From positions 45,782-109,781 of the forward strand of contig CAYUZU010000017.1 in NCBI GenBank assembly GCA_964448675.1: a DNA stretch of 64,000 bases, in the 5' to 3' direction. This document shows, piece after piece, positions 1 through 9,222 of the stretch (positions within the stretch are counted from its first letter, which is position 1; every line of letters begins with the position of its first letter). The DNA is from CAYUZU01 sp964448675. Lineage in GTDB: Bacteria; Planctomycetota; Phycisphaerae; UBA1845; Fen-1342. A model generated the notes under the pieces. It saw nothing but the letters and a program-made list of their open reading frames with translations, was not told the DNA's origin and did not search any database. A program made the translations under genes and the position numbers.

Positions 1-2
1 TC

Positions 3-2063
3 ATCTGTCACGATGCCTGGATCGACAACGTGATGCCGCTGGCCGCGCACAAGGAGTCCATCGGCATCCCGACGACGGTCGTGGGGGTGTCCACCATCGG
101 CAACAACGCCTCGAGCATCGGCAACTACATCCAGAACGCCTACGACAACGGCAACCTGGCCTTCGTGCTGCTGGTCGGCGACGCGGTCCACGTCGCGCCG
201 CCCATGTCCGGCAGCGACCCGACGGACCCGGTGTACGCCAAGGTCGCCGGCCTCGACAACTACCCCGACATTCTGGTCGGGCGCTTCTCGGCCGAGGACG
301 CCGACGATGTCGACACGCAGGTCGAGCGCACCATCAGCTACGAGCTGGCACCCGCCACGCAGGAGGACTGGTTCTGGCGCGGCGTGGGGATCGCGTCCAG
401 CGAGGGTGCCGGCCAGGGCGACGAGGGCCAGGCCGACTACGTCCACATGGGCGAAATCCGCCAGTGGCTGCTCGACGGCGGCTACACCGAGGTCGACGAG
501 ATCTACGATCCGGCGGCGTCGGACGCCATGGTGGCCGCGGCGGTGAATGCCGGGCGCGGCATCATCAACTACACCGGCCACGGGACGGCGACGGCCTGGT
601 CGACGACGGGCTTCAACATCTTCGACGTGAATGCCCTGACGAACACCAACATGCTGCCGTTTATCGTCAGCGTCGCGTGCGTGAACGGCCAGTTCGACGA
701 TCGCACCTGCTTCGCCGAGACCTGGTTGCGCGCCACGCACGACGGCGAGCCCAGCGGCGCGATCGCGATGTACGCCTCGTCCATCGACCAGTACTGGGCG
801 CCGCCGATGGAAGCCCAGGACGAGCTCAATCAGCTCTATCTCGCCGGGGCGTACGAGCACTACGGCACGCTGTGCTACGCGGGCTCGTGCGCAATGATCG
901 ACGCGTACGGCGCCGACGGCATCCGGATGTTCAATACGTGGCACATCTTCGGCGATCCGTCGTTGCAGGTGGTCGGCACGGCGCAGCCACCGAGCGGGAT
1001 GCGCGTCGCGCCGGCGACCGACGCGGCCGCGGCCGGGCCGGTGGGCGGCCCGTACACCCCGGCCTCGTTCGAGTACGTCATCGAGAACGTCGATGAGGCG
1101 GCGTTCGATTTCGAGGTAACCTGGTCGGCCGCGTGGCTCGATGTCAGCAACACCAGTGGCACGCTCGCACCGGGCGGCAGCGCCACCGTCACCGTGACCC
1201 TCAACGCGGCGGCCAACGGCCTGCCCGCGGGTGATCACAGCGACGAGTTGGTGTTCACCAATCTGACCACCCATGACGGCGATACCAGCCGTACGGTCAG
1301 CGTCGAGAGCGGCGCGCCGCAGGCGGTGTACGCCTGGTACCTCGACAGTGATCCGGGCTGGGACAAGCAAGGTCAGTGGGCCTTCGGTGTGCCGCTGGGG
1401 CTCGGCGGCGGTTCGTGGGGCAATCCCGATCCGACCGGCGGCGCTACCGGCGAGAACGTCTATGGCGTCAACCTGGCGGGTGATTACAGCACGGCGGTGG
1501 GTGGCCCGTACCACCTGACGCTCGGACCGGTCAACATGCGCCACTACACCGACACGGTGCTGCGCTTCCAGCGCTGGCTCAACAGCGACTACGAGCCCTA
1601 CGTTACGTCGTCGGTCGAAGTGTCCACCAACGGCACGGCCTGGACGGAAGTCTTCGTGAACTCCAGCACCGACCCCACCGCCGACGACGCGTGGTATCCG
1701 CAGGAGATCGATATCGCCGATATCGCCGACGGCAGCGAAACGCTCTACGTCCGCTGGAGCTACGGCATCGGCCGCTCAGGCGCCTTCGCCTACTCCGGCT
1801 GGAACATCGACGATGTGGAGCTCTGGGCCCGTGACCTGGCCCCGCCGGTATGCCGCGGCGACGCGAACTGCAGCGGTGCGGTGGACTGGCGGGACATCGA
1901 CTTCTTCGTGGCCGCGATGAACGACAACGAGGCCGCGTGGGAAGCCATGTTCGCCGACGGGCCGACGTGCCCGTTCGCCAGTTGTGACGCCAATGCCGAC
2001 GGCAACGTCAACTGGCGCGACATCGATCCGCTGGTCAGCCTGATGAACACCACCTGCCCCTAG
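3..2063 (+). CDS. C25 (gingipain-type) cysteine protease with dockerin-like C-terminus, 5' partial
   Basis: The reading frame is open from the left edge, so the N-terminus is missing. The first part is a peptidase family C25 domain: the probable catalytic His lies in the NYTGHG motif (codon at 579-581) and the probable catalytic Cys in SVACVNGQF (codon at 678-680). WHIFGDPSLQ near nt 940-970 marks the usual end of the fold. A BACON/Ig-like domain (about nt 1030-1300) and a beta-rich jelly-roll-like segment (about 1330-1840) follow. The last 70 residues hold two dockerin-like calcium loops (GDANCSGAVDWRDID and DANADGNVNWRDID), a layout common in secreted planctomycete proteins. It probably acts outside the cell as an Arg/Lys-type protease attached to a partner or surface. 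Substrate unknown. Confidence 0.85.
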   Translation: MCHDAWIDNVMPLAAHKESIGIPTTVVGVSTIGNNASSIGNYIQNAYDNGNLAFVLLVGDAVHVAPPMSGSDPTDPVYAKVAGLDNYPDILVGRFSAEDADDVDTQVERTISYELAPATQEDWFWRGVGIASSEGAGQGDEGQADYVHMGEIRQWLLDGGYTEVDEIYDPAASDAMVAAAVNAGRGIINYTGHGTATAWSTTGFNIFDVNALTNTNMLPFIVSVACVNGQFDDRTCFAETWLRATHDGEPSGAIAMYASSIDQYWAPPMEAQDELNQLYLAGAYEHYGTLCYAGSCAMIDAYGADGIRMFNTWHIFGDPSLQVVGTAQPPSGMRVAPATDAAAAGPVGGPYTPASFEYVIENVDEAAFDFEVTWSAAWLDVSNTSGTLAPGGSATVTVTLNAAANGLPAGDHSDELVFTNLTTHDGDTSRTVSVESGAPQAVYAWYLDSDPGWDKQGQWAFGVPLGLGGGSWGNPDPTGGATGENVYGVNLAGDYSTAVGGPYHLTLGPVNMRHYTDTVLRFQRWLNSDYEPYVTSSVEVSTNGTAWTEVFVNSSTDPTADDAWYPQEIDIADIADGSETLYVRWSYGIGRSGAFAYSGWNIDDVELWARDLAPPVCRGDANCSGAVDWRDIDFFVAAMNDNEAAWEAMFADGPTCPFASCDANADGNVNWRDIDPLVSLMNTTCP

Positions 2064-2105
2064 CTAGGGCGGCGTGGCGATTAGCAAACGGTGCATGACA
2101 AGCCG

Positions 2106-4013
2106 TCAGGGTGAGGTGTCGTCCGTCGGGGGCTCGACGGGCGGGAGTTCGTCGCTCGGCGGCAATTCGCCCTCTTCCTGGATCAGCCCCATCGACTTGA
2201 AGTGCTCACGCAACTGCACGTACTGTCGCAGATAGGGGCTCTCTTCCCGCGTGGCCACGACTTCCTTGATCGTCTCGGCGGCGGCGGTCAGGTGGGCCAT
2301 CGCGTTGGGGTAGTCGAAGAACGCCGCCTGGTGCTGCGCTGCCGCGCGGGACGCGTTCGGCACCCAGCGCGTGGTCGCAGGGGCGGCGCCGGCGGCGGAT
2401 TCGAAGTTGCGCTGCGCGCTTTGCGACAGCTGTAACCCGCCCTGCTGGGCGGCCGCGATGCGCTCCTGGGCGGCCGCGGGATCAAAGGCGAATTCGACAC
2501 TCGGACTCAGCCGGTTCACGGTGTCCATGGTTTCGAGCAGGGCCCCGGTCGCCCGCAGGCGCTGGGCCTGGATCTGGGCGCCAAGCAGTTCGGCGGTGCC
2601 CTGGGCGCTGCGGCCAAAGAGCTTGAGGTAGTCGTCACCGAGGATCATCGACAACCGCGGGTTCTTGCGCGGCTGGTCGCGCTCGCTCTGCGCGCTGCGC
2701 ACGTCGCTGATCCAGCGCGTGGCCGTCGTCTGGGCCTGGCCGAACGCCGATGCCGCACTGGCGGCGGCCCGGAGCGCCTCCTCTTCCTTGGCGGCGGCCT
2801 GCTCGACCAACGGGGCGATGGTCTCGTCGAACAGTGATTTCTGCGCCGCGGCGAGCTCCGCCTTCCGCGTGCTCAGCTCGTCGAGCTGCTGCCGCACCGC
2901 GGCGCTGGTCGTCTCGACGTAGGTGATGTGGTCTTCCAGTGCCTTGACGGCGTCCCCCAGGCGCTGCGCCGTTTCGCGCTGCAGGGCCAGGTCACTCTTG
3001 AGCTCCTCGAGACCGACGACGATTTCGCCGCCGCGGATGTCCGCCTGCAACGGATCGGCCCCGACCAGTTGCGCCCCGCGCAACCCACCTTTACGCAGGC
3101 GCTGCAGGCGCCCCTCGAGCTCGCGCAGCTTCCTGGTGACCGCCAGGTACGCCTGCCGGTACTGGTTGAACGAGGCATCGTCACCTGCCACGAAGCCCTC
3201 GGTCTGCAGCTTCAGGTGACGCGCCTGGGCCATCGCCAGATCCTGCTCGACCCGGGCGATCTCGTCCTCACGCTCGGCGACCAGCTGCTCCAGCTCACCG
3301 ACGCGGTTGTTCACCGCGGCACGTTGCGACCGGAACTGCGCAAGGTCCGCACGCAGGTCGTCCATGCCGGCGTCGACCTGACGCTGCCGCATTTGCTGCT
3401 CGCGCGCGTCGGCCAACTGCCAGTCGGTCGCCAGCCCGACGAGGTCGGCCAGGTGCTGACTCTGCTGCAGCCGCAGGTCGTGCGCCTCGCCTTTGAGCAA
3501 CGTCGCCTTGACGTATTCGCCCATGCCCAGGGCCTGCGGCACCCCCACCGCGTCCGAACTCGCCCCGCGCGCCGCCCGGGCATCCGCCATGGCCTGCTGC
3601 AGGACCTGCTCGTTCTCCTTGACGGCCTGCCGCATGCCGCTGACCGCCTGGTTGACGCGACCGGTACTGACGGAGAACGGCTGGATTTCGGGCCGGTCCA
3701 GCCCGTGCTTGGCCGCGGCCTGTTCCGCCTGCCGCACCCACTGGGAGGAATCGCGCCGGAGGGCGTCGAGCTCCTCCTGGGCCAGCTCAACCGCCTTGTC
3801 GAGGTCAGCGGTGTCGATCGCCTCGAGATCGGCCAGCCGCGCCGCCCGGGGCAGGCTCACACTCACGCGGGCCAGTTGGCGCCGGGCCAAGGCTTCCTGC
3901 TGCCAGGCTTCCTGGACCGCCGGCTGGTTGCCCGCGAACAAACTCGGAACGTAGATGGCCGCCGCCAGGATCACCAGACCCAGGACAACGCCGATAAGGA
4001 TGGACGCTTTCAC
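2106..4013 (-). CDS. Membrane-anchored coiled-coil protein of unknown function
   Basis: A 635-residue protein with a GTG start placed behind a strong ribosome site (GGAGGTAAGTT, start at 4013). Residues 5-28 form one hydrophobic segment ending near SLFAGNQP, which is either an uncleaved signal anchor or a signal peptide. Most of the rest is Ala/Gln/Glu/Arg-rich heptad sequence predicted to form long coiled coils (roughly residues 40-450). The C-terminus is acidic and proline-rich. No catalytic motif was recognised. It is the third gene of a minus-strand run after the CPBP protease and the thioredoxin-fold protein, so it probably works at the cell envelope. Confidence 0.7.
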   Translation of the reverse strand: MKASILIGVVLGLVILAAAIYVPSLFAGNQPAVQEAWQQEALARRQLARVSVSLPRAARLADLEAIDTADLDKAVELAQEELDALRRDSSQWVRQAEQAAAKHGLDRPEIQPFSVSTGRVNQAVSGMRQAVKENEQVLQQAMADARAARGASSDAVGVPQALGMGEYVKATLLKGEAHDLRLQQSQHLADLVGLATDWQLADAREQQMRQRQVDAGMDDLRADLAQFRSQRAAVNNRVGELEQLVAEREDEIARVEQDLAMAQARHLKLQTEGFVAGDDASFNQYRQAYLAVTRKLRELEGRLQRLRKGGLRGAQLVGADPLQADIRGGEIVVGLEELKSDLALQRETAQRLGDAVKALEDHITYVETTSAAVRQQLDELSTRKAELAAAQKSLFDETIAPLVEQAAAKEEEALRAAASAASAFGQAQTTATRWISDVRSAQSERDQPRKNPRLSMILGDDYLKLFGRSAQGTAELLGAQIQAQRLRATGALLETMDTVNRLSPSVEFAFDPAAAQERIAAAQQGGLQLSQSAQRNFESAAGAAPATTRWVPNASRAAAQHQAAFFDYPNAMAHLTAAAETIKEVVATREESPYLRQYVQLREHFKSMGLIQEEGELPPSDELPPVEPPTDDTSP

Positions 4014-4135
4014 AACTTACCTCCGCGGGTCGAATTCGATACCGCCTGCTTGTCCGCGAACCGATTTCGGACCCGCCAGCGGCACATGCGCCCACAATTC
4101 ACCATAGTGCTGTGTACCCCGGGGGTCCCCACCTG

Positions 4136-5341
4136 TCAATCCGCACCGCCCCCAGCCGGCCGCGTGGCGGGCGCGCCACCGACCGCCGCCGGAAGTCGAT
4201 CGAGCCACGCCTGCCACTGGCCCTCGGTCGTGCTGCCGACCAGGCGGCCCTGCGCGTCAATCACGAACACATGCGGAATGCGTCGCACGCCCCAACTGCG
4301 GACGAACACGTTGCCCCAGCCGAACTCGTCGTTGAACTGCGGCCAGTGGATCCCGAGCCGCTGGCATGCGGCGTTGGTCGCCTCCGGCGTGACATCCAGG
4401 CTCACCCCCACCGCCCGGACGCGCGGGTGAGCCTGGAGGTAAGCTTCCACCTGCTCGGCCGCTGCGACCGCCTCCGCATCGAACCGGGCCCACACGACGA
4501 TCAGCAGCGGATGCCCGCGGTACTCCCGGGTGTCGACCGGGTGGCCATGGGTCGATGTAAACGCCAGCCAGAACGGCTTGCCGACCGATTCCACCCGATT
4601 CCACTCCGCCATGAGCGCCTTGGTGGCGGCGTGAGCCGGAAAATGCTCACCCATGTGGCGGATCACCGCCTGCATCCCGTCGCGATTCCCCTGCCGCAGC
4701 GCATGCTCGAACAAAACCGTCGCCAGCCGCGGCACGTGGCGACTCGCGGGGTAGCGCTCGATGTAGAGGCGGTAGGCCGCGAGCATCTCCCGCTCGGCCG
4801 AGTCGTCCGCCCCGACCAGCGGCTGCGTCGCAGGCGGGCGGTTGTCTTGTTCGCCCACGTCGCGGAGTACGATGATCTGCCAGTAGGCGGCCTCGTGCTC
4901 GGCGGCCGGACTCGGCGGGTCGCGCAGGAGGTCGTCCACGCGGCGGCGCAGCGGATCGAGATCACCATCGGCCAGCGTGGCCGCTTCGAACATGGTGGCC
5001 AGCTCGAGCTTGATCGCCGCGTCGCGGTGCGTACCGCCCGGGTAGGCGGTCAGGTACAGCCGGAGCTGCTCCAGCAGTTCAACACGGCGCGGCGCCGCCT
5101 GCGCCAGCCATAGTCCAAACGGCTGCTCGCTCGCCGGATCGCGGCCGAGCTGCTGGATCTTCTGCCAGAGGGCCTCTTCCTGGGCGGTGATGCTGTCGTC
5201 CGGCGCGGCGGACCGGGCCGCGGCCGCCGCGATGAGCAGCCCGGCTGCAAGCGTGGCCGCGATGCACGCCGGGCGCGGCCACGGCCGCGGGGCGTGGTGA
5301 GCCGGGCGCAAGATCGCAGCACGAGGGGGCCGGGGCGGCAT
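4136..5341 (-). CDS. Exported thioredoxin-fold (TlpA/AhpC-like) protein lacking the CXXC motif
   Basis: A 401-residue protein. The N-terminus has a basic stretch and a hydrophobic segment (residues 28-46) ending in AARSAAPDD, consistent with a signal peptide. Residues 50-260 are helical, with tetratricopeptide-like spacing. Residues 265-385 resemble a TlpA/redoxin domain: a central strand HPLLIVVWARFDAE, then VRAVGVSLD, then RRIPHVFVIDAQGRLVG with the cis-Pro after Ile. Where active members carry CXXC this protein has RFDAEA, so it is unlikely to be a disulfide oxidoreductase. It starts five bases after the end of the CPBP gene, implying translational coupling. A second protein of the same design lies at 51949-53184. 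Confidence 0.75.
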   Translation of the reverse strand: MPPRPPRAAILRPAHHAPRPWPRPACIAATLAAGLLIAAAAARSAAPDDSITAQEEALWQKIQQLGRDPASEQPFGLWLAQAAPRRVELLEQLRLYLTAYPGGTHRDAAIKLELATMFEAATLADGDLDPLRRRVDDLLRDPPSPAAEHEAAYWQIIVLRDVGEQDNRPPATQPLVGADDSAEREMLAAYRLYIERYPASRHVPRLATVLFEHALRQGNRDGMQAVIRHMGEHFPAHAATKALMAEWNRVESVGKPFWLAFTSTHGHPVDTREYRGHPLLIVVWARFDAEAVAAAEQVEAYLQAHPRVRAVGVSLDVTPEATNAACQRLGIHWPQFNDEFGWGNVFVRSWGVRRIPHVFVIDAQGRLVGSTTEGQWQAWLDRLPAAVGGAPATRPAGGGAD

Positions 5342-5345
5342 CAGA

Positions 5346-6083
5346 TCACCAGTGCGACCAGTCGTCGACGCGCAGCACGATGAGGTACAATACGAGGTTC
5401 GTCATGCCGTGCAGCAGCGTCAGGCACAGCACGCTGCGCGTCCAGTAGAAGACGAGATTGAACACCATCCAGCAGGGGATACTCACGGCCCAGTTGTCCG
5501 GGTGCTGCAGCGTCGACAGCAGCGACGTACCGAGGAATGACAGCCACGTGAACTTGCCCAGCGGCACCTTCTCGAAGTTCTCCCAGTCGATCAGCACCCG
5601 CAGCATGAACGCACGCCAGAAGATCTCCTCGACCACCGGCACGGCCGTGATCGCGACCAGCATCCGCAGCAGCCACGTGGCACGGAACAGGTCCTTGCTC
5701 CCCAGCGCCAGACGCGGATCGACAACCTCCTTCTCGCCCGGGAACAGCGGCAGCCGTTCCGGCACGCCGATCTGGTCGAACCAGACCTGGCCGGCGGCCC
5801 AGCCCCAGGCGACGAGCGCCCCGCCGATGATCGCCACCCACCAATAGGGTTTGCCCCAGGGCGGCAGGTGCCTGCGGAAGACCCACACGACCGCCAGCGA
5901 ACCCACGCCGCGGGCACCGATCGCGATCCACTGCCAATCGACCGGGACCGCCTGCGTGACGCCCAGCAGCAGCAGGTACGTCATGAACGGGGCCATCAGC
6001 ACGACGTCGGGACGCGTGCGACCCAGGTGATCAATCGGGGAGGTCGGCGGACGCGAGCGGGATGTCGATGCGTTGACGCTCAT
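5346..6083 (-). CDS. CPBP/CAAX-type intramembrane protease
   Basis: A 245-residue polytopic membrane protein. The start at 6083 was chosen because AAAGGAGG lies just upstream; a longer frame reaches 6158 but has no such site. Several hydrophobic segments (about residues 30-48, 53-70, 80-100, 136-160, 178-195, 203-240) surround the conserved motifs of the family: EEIFWR (E152, E153, R157), a second motif ending in H194, and HGMTN (H225, N229). These polar residues form the metalloprotease site of CPBP proteins. One branch of this family accompanies exosortase/PEP-CTERM systems, and PEP-CTERM-like proteins occur in this window at 12754-14592, but that link is inference. Confidence 0.8.
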   Translation of the reverse strand: MSVNASTSRSRPPTSPIDHLGRTRPDVVLMAPFMTYLLLLGVTQAVPVDWQWIAIGARGVGSLAVVWVFRRHLPPWGKPYWWVAIIGGALVAWGWAAGQVWFDQIGVPERLPLFPGEKEVVDPRLALGSKDLFRATWLLRMLVAITAVPVVEEIFWRAFMLRVLIDWENFEKVPLGKFTWLSFLGTSLLSTLQHPDNWAVSIPCWMVFNLVFYWTRSVLCLTLLHGMTNLVLYLIVLRVDDWSHW

Positions 6084-6129
6084 CGGCCTCCTTTGGCGGC
6101 CTGCCACGGCGGCGGGCGGCGAGACGCGC

Positions 6130-6158
6130 ACTATAGCCCGTCGCGGGCTCACCTCCAA
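6130..6158 (-). promoter_or_regulatory. Possible promoter of the CPBP protease operon
   Basis: On the minus strand TTGGAG (6158-6153), a 17-base spacer and TATAGT (6135-6130) lie about 47 bases upstream of the chosen start at 6083. The -10 matches five of six consensus bases; the -35 matches three. Confidence 0.4.
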
Positions 6159-6383
6159 AGCCCGCAGCAGTAGCCGATCGCGTGCCAGTGGCCGGCGATT
6201 CCGCTATCCTGTCCACCTTGGACGCGACACCGGCCGGGCAAACGCCCGGCTCGCAGTGCCGTGACACGCGGCGGCCGGCGCGACTAACCCCGACCGGGGC
6301 CGATGTGTCCTATGTGGGAGGCGAACGTGGGCGGTCGTGCGCTCGCGGTTCGGGTCTGGAAACTCACGATCGAGGATAACGCC

Positions 6384-7706
6384 ATGCGCAACAAGCGGTT
6401 GATGGTGCTGGGAATGTGGCTGCTGGGCGGACTCTGTGCAGCGGCCGCGGGACAGGATCTGTCCGCCGAAAAGATGAAACTGCTGGCCAAGCGGTCCGCG
6501 GAGGCGGACGCCTACCGCAAGCTGGCCGAGGCGGTCTACGGGATGCAGATCAACTCGCGAACATTCGTGGAGGATTTCGTCGCCCAATCCGACGAAATCC
6601 GCGGCGAGGTGGACACGTTCGTCAAGGGCGTGCGGCTCGGTACGCCAACCTGGTACGAGGACTACTCCTGCGAAGTCCCGGCCGAGGTCACCGTCGCCAA
6701 GGTGATCGAAACGCTGCGCACGGCGCACAGCCGGCACTACGACGGGGACGACATTGAAGCCGGCGACTTCGAGTCGATGACCAGGCGCATCGAGAAACGC
6801 GTGATCAAGGCCATCGGCATGGGGGCGCCGCGCGTGGACTTGCCGCCCGATCTGCCGATCGGCGTGACCGAGCAGCTCGGCCCGCCGCCGGCCGATGCAC
6901 CGCAGGCACCGTACCCGGAAATCTGGCGCACGCTGGGGCCGCGCGGTGTCCAGGCGCGCCTGATGGCGCAGCGGGCGGCCCGGCTGGACGCGATCCGCAA
7001 GCTGGCCGAACGGATCAAGGGGCTGCGGCTGACGTCGAAGACGATGGTGCGCGACTTCGTCACCGAGAGTGATATCATCACGACCGACTTGATGACGCAC
7101 CTGAATACGGCGGGTGAGGAAACCAGCACGTATTATCACAGCAACGAACTGATCGTCGAGGTCACGATGCGCATGCCGACCGAGCAGGTCATCACCACGA
7201 TCAAGCGCCTGCACAGCCGCTACTACGATGGTGACGACGTCGAGGGGCACGACGTCGAAAAGATCACCAAGCGCGTCGTGAAGAAGGACTTCGAGGCAAC
7301 GGGCATGGGTATTCCGCCGGCTAAGTACATCCAGGCCTATGAACAGGCCGCCCAGGTCGAGTTGCCCGGCTGGGCCGAGGAATACGTCACCGCCACGGGC
7401 ACCGCGACCGATCCGGCCTTCGGCACGCCACAGGGGCGGCTCAAGGCGATCCGCGCGGCCGAGGTCGACGCCAAACGCAAGCTGATCGAGAAGATCCACG
7501 GCCTGACGATCCGCAGCGAGACCAAGGTCGAGGACTTCGTCACGCAATACGATCACGTCGCGGCGGCGGCGAACGGCTTCATCGTGGATGCGACGATTCT
7601 CGAGAGCAACGTCGGCGCCGACAGCGCCACCGTCACCGTCGGCGTGCCCGGCTTGCGCGTGTGGGAAGTGGTCAACGAGGAACTGCGCCGCCAGCAGCGG
7701 CACTGA
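6384..7706 (+). CDS. Exported protein with three LPP20/FlgT-like repeats
   Basis: A 440-residue protein. The start at 6384 (MRNKRLMVLGMWLLGG) gives a clear signal peptide with cleavage near AAAGQD; a GAGG site lies upstream. Three similar units follow, with the pattern AxADAxRKLxExIxGLxIxSxTxVxDFVxxxD at about residues 40, 196 and 358. The first two continue into a segment with HSRHYDGDDxExxDxE and a Met-Gly turn. This pattern recalls the FlgT N-terminal/LPP20 families of flagellar H/T-ring and membrane-associated lipoproteins. It is the first gene of a plus-strand cluster (6384-10424) of related proteins, probably periplasmic or outer-membrane associated. The exact function is unknown. Confidence 0.75.
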   Translation: MRNKRLMVLGMWLLGGLCAAAAGQDLSAEKMKLLAKRSAEADAYRKLAEAVYGMQINSRTFVEDFVAQSDEIRGEVDTFVKGVRLGTPTWYEDYSCEVPAEVTVAKVIETLRTAHSRHYDGDDIEAGDFESMTRRIEKRVIKAIGMGAPRVDLPPDLPIGVTEQLGPPPADAPQAPYPEIWRTLGPRGVQARLMAQRAARLDAIRKLAERIKGLRLTSKTMVRDFVTESDIITTDLMTHLNTAGEETSTYYHSNELIVEVTMRMPTEQVITTIKRLHSRYYDGDDVEGHDVEKITKRVVKKDFEATGMGIPPAKYIQAYEQAAQVELPGWAEEYVTATGTATDPAFGTPQGRLKAIRAAEVDAKRKLIEKIHGLTIRSETKVEDFVTQYDHVAAAANGFIVDATILESNVGADSATVTVGVPGLRVWEVVNEELRRQQRH

Positions 7707-7734
7707 TCGCTGCCGGTGACAGAGGAGACGCGAG

Positions 7735-7899
7735 ATGTTTCGTTCACTACGTCCGTTCGGACTGCTGCTCGGCAGCCTGTTCGCACTCATGCTCGTCTGG
7801 GGCTGCAACGAGCCTGAGCGACGCAAGGTCACGTATACCCAGGAAGAGCAACACGGTGAGGTGGAGGAAACGTCACCGGGCGAGATGGTCGTCGAGTAG
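7735..7899 (+). CDS. Small lipoprotein (54 residues)
   Basis: ATG at 7735 follows AGAGGAG. The peptide starts MFRSLRPFGLLLGSLFALM and has a lipobox-like LVWGC (Cys24), so a mature lipoprotein of about 31 residues is expected. The mature part is charged and rich in Glu. It sits 28 bases after the first LPP20-like gene and 12 bases before the next, all in one direction, so it is probably a real member of this operon. No homologous family was recognised. Confidence 0.6.
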   Translation: MFRSLRPFGLLLGSLFALMLVWGCNEPERRKVTYTQEEQHGEVEETSPGEMVVE

Positions 7900-7911
7900 A
7901 ATCGTGACGGC

Positions 7912-9222
7912 ATGATCGGGCTCGCGAGGACAACCGGGTGCCGGGTCGCGCTGCTGATCGCTGGCGCATGTGCCGCGCTCGTGGCGGCCACGACGGCAGC
8001 CGACCAGCCGCTGACCACGCCGCAGGTGCGTCTGTTGCAGCAGGTGGCCCTGGGCAAGGCGCGGACGGCGCTGCTCGACGAGGTGCGGCGCCTGCCGATT
8101 TCTGTGCAGAAAACGGTGGGCGACTGGCTGGCGCAGGACGCCGACCTGGATCGCGCCGTGCGCCTCTGGGTCCGCGCGCAACCACGCCACGGCCAGCCGC
8201 GCCTCTACAGCGACGGCGTGTGCGAGGCGGATGTGCTCGTTATGCCTGACGGGCTGCGCGATCGGCTGCTGGCACTGCTGGACGAATACGGCCCCGCGGC
8301 CCAGGCGTCGCAAGTCGACGCCGCCAGCCTGCGGGCATCTGCCGGCCGCTGGCCCGTCTTGTGGGCGACGGGACGGTCGCAACTGCGCGATCACCAGCGC
8401 AGCGACCACGAGCCGGGCTGGGCCAACGTCACCAGCGAAGGCATGCTGCTCGCGCGCCGGGCGGCCGAGGCCGACGCCTACCAGGCCCTGCTCGACGAGG
8501 CCGGCCGACTCAAAGTCACCCAGGCGCGCCGGCTGCGCGAATTCCTGCAAAGCGGCAACACAGTGCGCGACGCCGTGCGTGACGCCATCCGGCGGGCGGC
8601 GACGGCTCGGGTCGAGTTTGCGCCGGACCAGGTTGCCGTCGCGCAGGTGAGCCTCGACATCCGCGTATTGCTCCGCATTCTCACGCAGGTCCATGCCGAG
8701 CATTACGCGGGCGACGCCTTCGCGGCGGCGGACTTTCGCGAGATGGCGTTGCTGGCGGGTCGCGGCGCGATCAGTGCGCAGGGGCTCGCCCCGCCGCCGG
8801 AGCGCACCATCCTGCGCAATCGCTACGAGCCGATCGAGTACAACGCACCCGACTGGGCCGCCCAGACGCTTCGCGCCGGCGGGCGCTTCGTGCCACCCGA
8901 GGACGAAGCGGTCCCCTCCGACGCCGCGCTGACCGCGGCCCGCCTCAGCGCGGCGGACGCAATGCGCGAGAAGGTCGAAGCGCTCGTCATCCAGCAAAGC
9001 GTGACCGTCAGCGACTTTGTCGGCTACCACCAGGCGCTCAAGGAAGACGTGACGCGGTTTCTGACCGGCGTACGGCTCACGGGGCGGCCGCGTGAGCTGG
9101 CCGACGGCGGTGTACTGGTCGAGGTCGAGCTGCCATTGCGGCGACTGTGGGAGCTGGTGCGGCAGCACATGAAGCTCGAGGAAGTCGATCCACCCGAGAA
9201 AGAAACGCAGGAGGCACCATGA
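7912..9222 (+). CDS. Exported LPP20/FlgT-like repeat protein
   Basis: A 436-residue protein with an N-terminal signal sequence (residues 8-30, ending near TTAADQP). The middle repeat, RRAAEADAYQALLDEAGRLK followed by LREF, HAEHYAGDAF and a Met-rich turn, matches the repeats of the gene at 6384. A weaker third copy lies near the C-terminus (SAADAMREKVEALVIQQSVT, then VSDFVGYHQ). Its stop overlaps the next start by four bases (ATGA), so translation is coupled. It probably works with both neighbours in the envelope; flagellar, secretion or surface-structure roles are all possible. Confidence 0.7.
   Translation: MIGLARTTGCRVALLIAGACAALVAATTAADQPLTTPQVRLLQQVALGKARTALLDEVRRLPISVQKTVGDWLAQDADLDRAVRLWVRAQPRHGQPRLYSDGVCEADVLVMPDGLRDRLLALLDEYGPAAQASQVDAASLRASAGRWPVLWATGRSQLRDHQRSDHEPGWANVTSEGMLLARRAAEADAYQALLDEAGRLKVTQARRLREFLQSGNTVRDAVRDAIRRAATARVEFAPDQVAVAQVSLDIRVLLRILTQVHAEHYAGDAFAAADFREMALLAGRGAISAQGLAPPPERTILRNRYEPIEYNAPDWAAQTLRAGGRFVPPEDEAVPSDAALTAARLSAADAMREKVEALVIQQSVTVSDFVGYHQALKEDVTRFLTGVRLTGRPRELADGGVLVEVELPLRRLWELVRQHMKLEEVDPPEKETQEAP

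Noticed and set aside
2928..4430. Long open frame on the plus strand opposite the coiled-coil and thioredoxin-fold genes
   Set aside because: Arg/Leu/His/Pro-rich low-complexity translation typical of antisense frames in high-GC DNA; the minus-strand genes have signal peptides, ribosome sites and recognisable domains.
6204..9168. Long minus-strand frames opposite the LPP20/FlgT-like genes
   Set aside because: No ribosome site, His/Arg/Asp-rich composition, and exact antisense register to well-supported plus-strand proteins.
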